From contig CANTUV010000007.1 of assembly GCA_947685225.1 (NCBI GenBank), forward strand, positions 19,054,501 through 19,118,500: a stretch of 64,000 bases of DNA, written 5' to 3'. The notes beneath the pieces were generated by a model. The model was not told where the DNA came from, did no database searches, and saw nothing but the letters and a program-made list of their open reading frames with translations. Position numbers and translations under genes: made by a program. Shown in pieces: positions 33,601-44,522 of this stretch. How positions within the stretch are numbered: the first letter of the stretch is position 1; every line of letters begins with the position of its first letter. The stretch is from Garcia nutans. Taxonomy: Eukaryota > Streptophyta > Magnoliopsida > Malpighiales > Euphorbiaceae.

Positions 33601-33880
33601 TGTAATATCCCAAACTGTGCCTTAGAAGTTGTGATATTATTGTTATAAGGGGATTGAACGTATATATGTTGGTCAAATGGAAAGTCAATAAAAGAAGATA
33701 TTTATTTTGTGGATTGTGAAATTACTAAAAAGGGTATTTGATTATAAAGAAAGAAAGTTTTGGTGAAAGATAATTTAGTAATTATTATTATTATTATATA
33801 TATATATTTTGGGGATAAGAACAAAGAAAAGAAGATTCTTTCTTCTTCTTCTTCTTCTTCTTCTTCTTCTTCTTCTTCGT

Positions 33881-33916
<36 letters not shown>

Positions 33917-35846
33917 TTATACACCAAATTCTTAAGGATTTTTAGAGGATTGAAGATGGAGATGAGGATTTGACAAGATATTTAAGTTTTTAAGAGATTG
34001 AATGGCCCTAATCCAAATATTGAAGAATCTAAGGAAGAGAAGTCTAAGTGGGTGTGAGTTTCTTTGAAGGTAAGTACAAAACCTTATTTGCTTATATATA
34101 TTTATATGACTTGGAACATTAGTACATTTGATGATAAATGTATTAAGTAATCTATTATATAATTGATAAATATGTATATAAATAATGTATATGTTATGAA
34201 ATACAAAAGATATGAGGGTATAATTAAATATGTGAAATGTGAAAGCATCCAATGTATATATGTGTTATGAAAGGTGAAAGGTGTGAGGATAGGATAATGC
34301 AATTGATTGTGTATACTTGAATGATGAATGGTTATGTATATGTATATATGTATATATATATATAAGATGAAGTATGAAATGTATGTGATATGGAATATGA
34401 ATGATATGATTTGCATGATGCAAATGATATGATGAATGATTATATATGTGTTAAGGGTGAAATATGAAATGTGGATTGAGAAATGATGATGAATGAAGCC
34501 ATTGTGATTGGCTATAAAGATTTGAAAGAATGATGATGAATGAAGCCATTGTGATTGGCTATAAAGATTTGAAAGAAACAATTGAGGCATGTTTGCCTAA
34601 ATGATGCCATTGTGATTGGCTATGATGATGTAAATGATGATTGAGGCATGTTTGCCTAAATGATGATAAGAATGAGAATGAAATTGATAATGAAATAATA
34701 AATGAATTGTGTGTCTAATATGTTATTCATTTTCAGAGTTTTGTTGTTGGTGGCATGCCTATTAGTAACAATCTCTTGAAGTTAGGTTGGATTTGATCCT
34801 TGAAGCCAAGTTGGGTTGAAGTTTAACATGTTTTACTCCCCTTGAAGCTTGGTTGGGTCTAGTCCTTGAAGCCTAATTGAGATGTTACAACCCTTGAAGC
34901 TAGGTTGGGTTTTGTTCTTGAAGCCAAGTTGGGTTGATACTTAGCATGCTTTGATCCCCTTGAAGCTTGGTTGAACATAATCCTTGAAGCCTAGTTGGGA
35001 TAATGATAATGATAAATGTGATATATAAACCAAAACATTAACTCTGAAAGTTGAATGGCATATTAGTGTCTTTGGGCCCATGCTTGTGTTTATTTAAATA
35101 TGATTTATGAATGGTGAATAATGGATAATGAATTAAATGAATGAGATGTGATATTATGAAGTATGACATGATAAGTAAATGTAATGTTGTGATATGATTA
35201 TATAACATAAATGAATTATTGAAAGGAGATGTGGTTTGTGAAGTTATATGAAATATGCAATTATGAAGTATAAAACGATATATATGATATGTATGAAATG
35301 AAATTGGTAAGTATCATTATATGAAGGTTCTATCAATTTATTGAACTATGTTTGATGGTTATGTTATATATATGTATATGTAAATCATATATGAGGTATG
35401 TATCCTTTGTATTGCATATTTTAATGTTTACTTGTTCTACTAAGCTTTCGAGCTTAGCGCGGTTATGTTAATCGCGCAGGTAAATGGGTGATGGAGCTGG
35501 AGTTAAGTCAGTATGTCACAAAGAGAGCAAGTATAGTTCGAGACCAACTAGATGGTGATGCATGCATGTAACAATTAATTATATTATATTTTCACAAGAA
35601 TGTATTTATATGTATAAATGAACCTATTGAAGAGACAATGTAATTTATATATATATATATGTATTATTATCAAAAGGATATTGATTTTGAAAGTACGTTT
35701 ATATATTTCAATATAATGATATGATTTTGGAATGAAAGTAAAGATTTTAAATTTGTGATAACTAGTGACATCTTTATACTTTATATACCTACTGTATGTA
35801 TACGATGTATATGTATAGTTCTTATATAGAGTATCGGGGTGTTACA
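33601..35846 (+). repeat. LARD 5' LTR (2246 bp)
   Basis: It starts TGTAATATCCC and ends GGGGTGTTACA. It contains (TTC)~12-13 and (GA)15 at 33838-33914, hairpins AGCCATTGTGATTGGCT (34497-34513, repeated near 34546 and 34606) and AGGCATGTTTGCCT (34585-34598), the bracketed CTTGAAGC cassette (34731-35049), and CTAAGCTTTCGAGCTTAG followed by GCGCG...CGCGC at 35440-35478. Confidence 0.95.
34731..35049. repeat. Bracketed CTTGAAGC repeat cassette
   Basis: TTTCAGAGTT (34731-34740) and AACTCTGAAA (35040-35049) form a perfect 10-bp inverted pair around nine or so units of CCTTGAAGCYNAGTTGGG. The orientation is opposite to that in the chromovirus LTR because the elements lie on opposite strands. Confidence 0.85.
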
Positions 35847-35853
35847 ATTATTT

Positions 35854-35870
35854 TGGTATCAGAGCTTAGG
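35854..35870 (+). promoter_or_regulatory. LARD primer binding site
   Basis: TGGTATCAGAGCTTAGG, an initiator-tRNA-Met type site, lies 7 bases after the LTR end, the same spacing as in the chromovirus. Confidence 0.85.
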
Positions 35871-38800
35871 TTCGAGATTCTCGGCCTAAGTAAAATTAAA
35901 AAGAGAAAATTTTGAAAAGCTTAAAGAGAAATAAAAAGAAAAGTTTAAAAAAAAATGATGATAAATGAAGAATGAAAAGAATGAAATTTTTGATACATGC
36001 ATATGCATTAACACCTAGGTTGGTCTCAAATGTGGTATTATGTGAATTGAAGTGTATTTAAATTGTATGAGATTGATAATAATGTGTGAATGAAGTTTTA
36101 CATAAATGGAAATTAAAGAAAGAATAATGTGGGAAAATGTATATGAGTTTAATTGTTAAATTCAAGAATGGGAATTTATTCAAGTAAAATTTTTGATTAT
36201 TGATGTGCTTGAGATGTAAAAGAAATGTTTAGAAGAATAAAGTTGAGAATGAGTTAATAATTAAATCAAGATTAAAGTATGTAATATTTCCTCTACAACT
36301 TGAATATCTTTCTAATAAATCTTATGTTTGGATTTCTAGAAAGAGGAAATAATGTTGGATGGGTGATATGAATAGATATGTTGCTAAATAAAGAGAATAT
36401 GGTGGTATATTGAATGAGTTGATGGGTATAGACAAAGTTTGATCATTTAAGGTTGAAATATGTAAAGTTAAAGTTTTTTTTTAAAAAGGAAAAGAGATGA
36501 TGTTGGTTAAATAAGAAGATATAATGGTGTTGTTTGCATTGTTGTTTTAAATGCAAACATTGTGGTTTTAATGTTAGAAATGTGATATGCTTGAGTGTTG
36601 TTAAAGCTCATGTTAATGGTGGTAAGATGTAACATTTGAATTTGTTTGAATGAGCTTTATTAATTGTGAAAGAATATACCTTGAGGTTGTTTTGTAATGT
36701 ATATATGTATAAGATGTTTTTCTTAAGTTGATACTAAGAAAATAAGATGAGTAAATGGAAGTTTGAATAAAATAGTAAGTTGAGAGTTTATAATGTTAAT
36801 GGAACTTGGATAAAGGTTATTTAAACATCGATAGTTTAATGTAAGTTAAATCTATGAACTATGAGGAATGAGTATTATAGAATATGAGAATGATTACGCT
36901 TGCATTGACAAACTTGTACAAAGTTAGGTCATGTGATAAGATTGATAGTGAGAAGTGGATGAATCAATGTTGGTTCAAGAAATTGAGATTTGTGATAACA
37001 AGACTTGAAAAGTGTATAGAGGTTATTGGACTCAATGTGTATATGATTGGATGTAATGTACATATGTATAAATATATGAGTACTATATATATGTTGAAAG
37101 GTAAATAAATGTGAGAGAGATATCATCTTAGTAATGTGATTAAGATTTTGTGAAGTATTATCATGGTTAGAATATATATATATATATATGTGTGTTGAGT
37201 TAAAAAAATAATTTACGTTATGTCAAAAAGGAATAAGAATGAGGTTGTTTAATGAGAAATAATAAATGTTAAATTGTGTTGAAAATATGTAAAAGAGGAA
37301 TTAAATAAAATTGTATGATTATATGTATACATGTATAGAAAGTGTGGAAGGAGCTTTTTGATATGAATGTAATTGTAAAATGTAAGAAATGTGGAAAGTA
37401 AATCACATTATGAATGTGATCTATGGATGTGTTATACAATTGCATGTTTGATGATATGGGAAATGACATTGTGTGTAGTAGTGGACCTAAGAGAGATTAG
37501 GCCTTAATTGACGCAAAGATTATGGGATGAAATGAAAAACGAGAATAAACTTGAGAATTGTTGGATAGTGAAATTGTTATAGAAATGAGGATTGATTTGG
37601 GATATAGTGGATAGTAATATTGTTATGGAAATAATTGAATTGAGTTATCATAAATGTTATGGACTCAAGGAAATTGTGTGAGAAAAGGTTATATGTATAT
37701 GTGTATTATAAGAGATTGTAAGGGAAAAAGAAAGTATAAGGTATGAAGTTTTTGGAAAAAGATAATATTGTTGTATATAAGATAAGCTAATGATGATTAA
37801 ATAATTAAGAGTAAATTGTTTTGAGATAGAGTTGAAATGTGTTAACTTTTAATATGGAAAAAGTTTGGAGAATGAATATGTGATAATTGTGATACAATCA
37901 CAGTATTGATGTATAAGTTTCAGATGTAACCATTAATCTCCTTTGGCCATATGAATTGTATATTGAGTTGGCCGGATAGTTTGGTTATCCATAGAATTGG
38001 AACTAAGAAAATGTGGTTATTATATAGCTTTGATAAGATTGATAATTATGTTCTAGAATCGTGGCTAAAGGTTATGATGGGTGAATTGTATTTTTATAAT
38101 TTTTGTGTTAACAATTTAGTTAAAATTTTGGAAAAGAAAAGAAAGGAAAGAGAATTGGGGAAATACTTTAAGTTATAAATAATATGAAAAAAAAAGTAAT
38201 TATTGTAAGTGTAGTAATGGTATGAAAGGTGAGGAGATAATAATGGAAGAAATTGCAGAAGGTGATTGAAAGCTATATTGAATATGTTTATGGTATAAAG
38301 AAAATAAGTGGATGGGTTTAAAAATTTAAGTGAGTAAACTATGAGTAATAAGTATGGTATGAGATAATTATGAAATTTTGATGGGAATTGTTTTGAGATA
38401 ATGAAAGGTAAATTATGTGTATATTGAAAGATAAGTTGAAGTGGATTGTTATTCATGATAAATTTAAATAAGTTAATTATTGATTTGAATCAAACAAGAT
38501 TGAGATGTTAGTATATTGTGGAGAATAGATCAATTAATCTAGATTTTTGCTATAATTGTGAATTATTATTGAGATTTAATATGAATAGTTGTACTAAAGG
38601 TATAAGAGATAGATAATGATGTATACAATGTAATATTCGGATCGATGAACGGACATGAATCAATTGAATTATATTAATTATAATGATGAGAAAAGGGGAA
38701 AAAGTTGATTTCCTGTAAGGTAAGTTCAAAAGTTTTGTGTTAGTATTGATGTTAAGTGAGAAAATACTAAAGAAGGAATGAAGTGTATGAGAAATAAGAA

Positions 38801-39252
38801 TATTATTATCAATGAAGGTTTGATAAATGTTTGTTTTAAGGATGATTGTAATGATGGGATAATCAATATTAAGATATAAGTCAATGATCTTTAAGGTTAA
38901 AGTTAAGAGAATAGTTATAAAGAGATGAAGTGATAAAATATTTTGAATGTAATAATGGAATGTAACATAAATATATTGTAAGATGATGGAATTTTTGTAT
39001 ATAGATAAGGTATTAGAGAAAATAATGAGTTATTTTGAATATTGGATAAAAGTGTAATAAGATATAAAGGTTTATATCATGACAAGTTATGGAATTGAAT
39101 AATATAATTGACTCTAAGGGGGAGAGTGCAAACTATGTGATTTGATGAAGTCAGAATATAAGAATACAATTAATGTCATATGAAGATTTAAAATGGTGTA
39201 TTGTTAAGAATGGAGTGTTATTATACTGAGTAATTTCGAGGACGAAATTATT

Positions 39253-39267
39253 TAAGGGGGAGAGAAT
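39253..39267 (+). promoter_or_regulatory. LARD polypurine tract
   Basis: AAGGGGGAGAGAAT directly precedes the 3' LTR start. It is the expected plus-strand primer and the counterpart of the chromovirus tract at 27896-27908. Confidence 0.85.
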
Positions 39268-39535
39268 TGTAATATCCCAAACTGTGCCTTAGAAGTTGTG
39301 ATATTATTGTTATAAGGGGATTGAACGTATATATGTTGGTCAAATGGAAAGTCAATAAAAGAAGATATTTATTTTGTGGATTGTGAAATTACTAAAAAGG
39401 GTATTTGATTATAAAGAAAGAAAGTTTTGGTGAAAGATATTTTAGTAATTATTATTATTATTATATATATATATATTGGGGATAAGAACAAAGAAAAGAA
39501 GATTCTTTCTTCTTCTTCTTCTTCTTCTTCTTCGT

Positions 39536-39575
<40 letters not shown>

Positions 39576-41509
39576 TTATACACCAAATTCTTAAGGATTT
39601 TTAGAGGATTGAAGATGGAGATGAGGATTTGACAAGATATTTAAGTTTTTAAGAGATTGAATGGCCCTAATCCAAATATTGAAGAATCTAAGGAAGAGAA
39701 GTCTAAGTGGGTGTGAGTTTCTTTGAAGGTAAGTACAAAACCTTATTTGCTTATATATATTTATATGACTTGGAACATTAGTACATTTGATGATAAATGT
39801 ATTAAGTAATCTATTATATAATTGATAAATATGTATATAAATAATGTATATGTTATGAAATACAAAAGATATGAGGGTATAATTAAATATGTGAAATGTG
39901 AAAGCATCCAATGTATATATGTGTTATGAAAGGTGAAAGGTGTGAGGATAGGATAATGTAATTGATTGTGTATACTTGAATGATGAATGGTTATGTATAT
40001 GTATATATGTATATATATATATATATAAGATGAAGTATGAAATGTATGTGATATGGAATATGAATGATATGATTTGCATGATGCAAATGATATGATGAAT
40101 GATTATATATGTGTTAAGGGTGAAATATGAAATGTGGATTGAGAAATGATGATGAATGAAGCCATTGTGATTGGCTATAAAGATTTGAAAGAATGATGAT
40201 GAATGAAGCCATTGTGATTGGCTATAAAGATTTGAAAGAAACAATTGAGGCATGTTTGCCTAAATGATGCCATTGTGATTGGCTATGATGATGTAAATGA
40301 TGATTGAGGCATGTTTGCCTAAATGATGATAAGAATGAGAATGAAATTGATAATGAAATAATAAATGAATTGTGTGTCTAATATGTTATTCATTTTCAGA
40401 GTTTTGTTGTTGGTGGCATGCCTATTAGTAACAATCTCTTGAAGTTAGGTTGGATTTGATCCTTGAAGCCAAGTTGGGTTGAAGTTTAACATGTTTTACT
40501 CCCCTTGAAGCTTGGTTGGGTCTAGTCCTTCAAGCCTAATTGAGATGTTACAACCCTTGAAGCTAGGTTGGGTTTTGTTCTTGAAGCCAAGTTGGGTTGA
40601 TACTTAGCATGCTTTGTTCCCCTTGAAGCTTGGTTGAACATAATCCTTGAAGCCTAGTTGGGATAATGATAATGATAAATGTGATATATAAACCAAAACA
40701 TTAACTCTGAAAGTTGAATGGCATATTAGTGTCTTTGGGCCCATGCTTGTGTTTGTTTAAATATGATTTATGAATGGTGAATAATGGATAATGAATTAAA
40801 TGAATGAGATGTGATATTATGAAGTATGACATGATAAGTAAATGTAATGTTGTGATATGATTATATAACATAAATGAATTATTGAAAGGAGATGTGGTTT
40901 GTGAAGTTATATGAAATATGCAATTATGAAGTATAAAACGATATATATGATATGTATGAAATGAAATTGGTAAGTATCATTATATGAAGGTTCTATCAAT
41001 TTATTGAACTATGTTTGATGGTTATGTTATATATATGTATATGTAAATCATATATGAGGTATGTATCCTTTGTATTGCATATTTTAATGTTTACTTGTTC
41101 TACTAAGCTTTCGAGCTTAGCGCGGTTATGTTAATCGCGCAGGTAAATGGGTGATGGAGCTGGAGTTAAGTCAGTATGTCACAAAGAGAGCAAGTATAGT
41201 TCGAGACCAACTAGATGGTGATGCATGCATGTAACAATTAATTATATTATATTTTCACAAGAATGTATTTATATGTATAAATGAACCTATTGAAGAGACA
41301 ATGTAATTTATATATATATATATGTATTATTATCAAAAGGATATTGATTTTGAAAGTACGTTTATATATTTCAATATAATGATATGATTTTGGAATGAAA
41401 GTAAAGATTTTAAATTTGTGATAACTAGTGACATCTTTATACTTTATATACCTACTGTATGTATATGATGTATATGTATAGTACTTATATAGAGTATCGG
41501 GGTGTTACA
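39268..41509 (+). repeat. LARD 3' LTR (2242 bp)
   Basis: This is an almost exact copy of 33601-35846. Visible differences are a shorter TTC run (about 8-9 units), (GA)16 instead of (GA)15, a longer (TA) run near 40013, and a few substitutions such as TCCTTCAAG for TCCTTGAAG near 40526. Confidence 0.95.
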
Positions 41510-41514
41510 AACCC

Positions 41515-43274
41515 AACTTGGCTTCAAGGATCAAGCCTAACCTAACTTCAAGAGAATGCTACTATAGGCATGCCACCAACAACAAACTCTGAAATAGAAT
41601 AACACATTAGCCACACAATTCATTGATTATTTCATCATCAATATCATTTTCAATTCTCTTCATCATTTAGGCAAACATGCCTCACATATCTCAATTGAAT
41701 TATCATAGCCAATCACAATGGCTTCATATCACATTTGAATCATCATGGACAATTACAATGGCTTCACATCTAAATATTCAAATTTACCATAATCAATTTC
41801 ATTACACATCATCATTGATATATACCTAACAATTTACATTATTCATAGATTTAGAATCTTCCACATACATTTGTTTGGATCATTTTTGTTTTAAGTGTGT
41901 TTAAAATGTTTATTTTTAAGTTTAGGTGCAAAAAGACCTTTGAAGAATCAAAACAAAGCAAGAAGAGCAAAGAACAATCACAGTAGCTAACACACTCAAG
42001 GGACACGGCCAAGCTTGTGGCCGTGTCTCCTAATTCTCACACTTAAATCCAAAGAAAAAAAAATAAATGATGAAATCAGGCAGTAGTCAACACGGGCAAT
42101 GGACACGGCCAAGCCAGTGGCCGTGTCTCTCCAAATTGATCCAACATGGCCAAAATTCCCTTAACTTGGTCGTGTCTCCTAAAGTCTTGGCCGTGTCTCT
42201 CATGGCTAAAGGTTTTAAACAAAGCCAAATCTCCTTTAGTTGAATTATATCACATTGTACACAACATAACCTTATTCAAATGGACATAATCAACATCATT
42301 AACACTTACTTTACATGCTCATCACAATATTCACATTACTAATATACATTAACAATACATTTGATTCCTTAACACATTTACAAACAAGTGTGTGTTAAGT
42401 TTAAACATCATATGCACATATGCAACAATATAGTTTGTACTTACCTTAAGCACCACTTATACAACTCTAAACACTTTCTTTTTTCCAAGAATTCTTCACT
42501 TCACAAATTAGGGCAAAACCTTCTTCCAAAACCTAATCCAAAATGATACAATACAATTTATCACTTACCACTTCAAAACCCTAAAACCAACATATAACAA
42601 TCAACACAAACCCTAAACACAAATATAACACCATCTCTTCCAACCAACTTACTCTTTTCTTCAATCCATCCTTAAAATCCATAATCAATTTAATCAAACA
42701 CTCTTAAACATCTCAAAATTAATCAACACACCCTTAAATAATCTATCAACTCACACACAACTTCAAATAAGCAAAGAAATCAAAAGAGGACTTAATGAAA
42801 TTTCTTGAATCACCAACTTGATCACTTAGATCTTCCTTCAAGTGAAGCTTAGAACATCCAAAATCCTCTCTTGGTCTCTTGCTTTCTCTTGTCTTTGGAG
42901 GAGCCGGCCACTTCAATGAAAAAGAAGAAAAGAACAATGAAGAAACAAAGTCAACTTCTCTTTAAATCTCCACCAAGTATTTCCAAAAAGACAATTACCA
43001 ACATACCCTCTTCTCACTTGTTCTAGCTTTCTTCTTAATCAAGCGCCCTTTATAGTAATTTCACACATAACAATTAAAATATCTTCTTCCCTTGACCACT
43101 CATTTTGACCAACATATATGTTATATATATTATCATACACCTAACATATACACTTACTCTCTACACATAACTTTCCTTTTTAAGCAATACATAAACATTC
43201 TCTTTTCAATTTCCTTTCTCTTGCAAATGAACATATACATTCAAAACTTCTAAGGAATACAGTGGGATATTATA
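41515..43274 (-). repeat. Chromovirus 5' LTR, second part
   Basis: This part matches 26090-27895 of LTR 1 but lacks about 38 bp, which is one inverted unit of the GACACGGCC array (26614-26651 in LTR 1). It contains the Athila-LTR-like segment at 41872-42235 and the array at 42000-42205. It ends GGGATATTATA, one base off the canonical TTACA. Confidence 0.9.
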
Positions 43275-43303
43275 AGCAAGGAATTAAGTGTGGGGTAGTG
43301 CTT
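43275..43303 (+). other. Remaining tail of Athila-like element 2
   Basis: AGCAAGGAATTAAGTGTGGGG continues the Athila-type block TTGAGGACAAGCAA interrupted at 25254. After GGGTAGTGC the sequence changes to Copia, so the true 3' end and LTR of the Athila-like element are lost. Confidence 0.6.
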
Positions 43304-44522
43304 GTGGCCATTACCCCAAAAGGATTCACCCCAAAAGGCAATGGGTAACTTAACTTGTGCCATCGTTGACTTAACCATTTCAAGGAAAGTTCTATTTCTC
43401 CTTTCAATAACACATTTTGTGGTCGGTTCAAAGTGCTTTCACTATCTTGTCCAATTGATTTTCAACCAAGTTGAGGTAGTGCTTGAAACAACTTAAAGCT
43501 TTAGATTTATGCACAATCAAATAAAAATGACCATACTTTATATGGTCATCTATGAAGGTGATGAAATAATAAGCGTCATGCCTTGCTCTCACATTCATTA
43601 GACCACAAATATATGAACGTACAAGTTGCGATGGAATGGTGGCGCTTGTGCCTTTCCCAAAAGGTTTTCTTGCAACTTTTCCCGCTAGAAAAAATTCACA
43701 AGTAGGTAATTCTACTGTAATGAAACTTGATAAGAGACCGGCCCTAGCTAATCTATCCATGCATTATTAACCAATATGCCTTAGTCTGGCATGCCATACT
43801 TTCACATCATTATCAAAATTCTTTGAAACAATGAACATAGAAAAACTACCATTAGAAATAGAACCATGTTCAAAATCCAAGAGAAAAAAGTTGCCTAAAA
43901 CATATCCGAGAACATAAATTGTTTGTCCAAAATTTAAAAGTACTAAATTATCATGAAAACCTAATTTAAGTAAAATAATTATAGAAACTAAATTCCATCT
44001 TTTTTGTAGGACATAGGGAACATCATGAAGCAACAAAGTTTGACCTCTACGCAACATTAGTTTGCAGGTGCTAATCCCTTTCACCTCAATGTGAGCATTG
44101 TTCCCCATAAAAATTCATCTCGTCCCAATAGATAATTGATGAAATTCAATAAAGGCTTTACAATCCTTCGTTATATGATCAGTGGCTCCCGAATTTATAA
44201 CCCACAAAGGATTAGCTTTAGTTAGCAATACTAAACTTGAAACCATCATTCCATTCACACAAGAGTTAATTGATTGTACCTTCTTAGGTGCAGCGCAATC
44301 CTTACCATAGTGATTGCTATTTCCATAATTGAAACATTTGACATTTGCAATGTTTCCATTCCTAGGATGCTTCCTCTTATTTTACTTAGGATTTTTATTG
44401 TCCTGACTTTCCTTGACCTAACCCTTGCCTTTGTTATTATAGTACTTGCACTTGGTGTCATGATTCCTTTTAAGGATGGCTTGAGCTAGATGCGTGTCCG
44501 CACGAGGTTGTATAGCTATAGG
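43304..44522 (-). pseudogene. Copia element 1, gag end, protease, integrase core start (piece 2)
   Basis: Reading down from 44522: a zinc-knuckle-like CFNYGNSNHYGKDC, in which the second Cys is replaced by Tyr, then the protease with WVINSGATDHIT, where the catalytic Asp of the family (DSGA) is Asn. Next come MGNNAHIEVKGIST, the GAG-pre-integrase segment VWHARLRHIG, and the integrase core start (FITFIDDHIKYGHFYL, FKHYLNLVENQ). The region at 43400-43304 parallels the EMV-ST-A-LP-FWGE stretch near the integrase Glu. Stops, shifts and both lost active residues show it is old. Confidence 0.75.

Larger units (their letters stand above)
35847..39267 (+). other. LARD internal region, cytosine-poor, non-coding
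   Basis: The 3.4 kb are dominated by A, T and G on the plus strand; in the sampled line 38941-39000 there are 11 G and 1 C. The primer site is at 35854-35870. I find no gag, protease, RT or integrase motif in any frame, and no other gene. The longest plus frames (36884-37108, 37951-38178) have no recognisable domain. Confidence 0.85.
33601..41509 (+). mobile_element. Non-coding (LARD-like) LTR retrotransposon (TSD AACCC)
   Basis: Two LTRs of about 2.24 kb flank 3421 bp that encode no recognisable gag or pol on either strand. The target repeat AACCC is at 33596-33600 and 41510-41514. The primer site (TGGTATCAGAGCTTAGG) and the 3' block (ATTTCGAGGACGAAATT, AAGGGGGAGAGAAT) match those of the chromovirus it is inserted in, so Tekay-type proteins probably mobilise it. 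LTRs look nearly identical apart from microsatellite length, so it is the youngest datable insertion in the window. Open frames up to 120 codons on the minus strand are low-complexity and arise from cytosine depletion. Confidence 0.9.
25255..43274 (-). mobile_element. Tekay-like chromovirus, nearly complete (TSD AGCAA)
   Basis: Both LTRs, primer site, gag, protease, RT, RNase H, integrase with chromodomain and polypurine tract are present on the minus strand. The target repeat AGCAA is found at 25250-25254 and 43275-43279. Total length is 18.0 kb, of which 7.9 kb is the inserted non-coding element at 33601-41509, so the original was about 10.1 kb. LTR 1 and the first part of LTR 2 have equal length (835 bp) and few differences, so insertion is fairly recent. 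A handful of stops and shifts in pol mean this copy is probably no longer active. Confidence 0.9.

Noticed and set aside
33932..34590. Minus-strand frames of 106 and 162 codons repeated at 39591-40253
   Set aside because: Low-complexity His/Ile/Tyr/Phe-rich translations of the cytosine-poor LARD LTRs, present twice only because LTRs are repeated.
36884..38456. Several 60-120 codon frames in the LARD interior
   Set aside because: No gag, pol or other domain; explained by base skew that removes stop codons on one strand.
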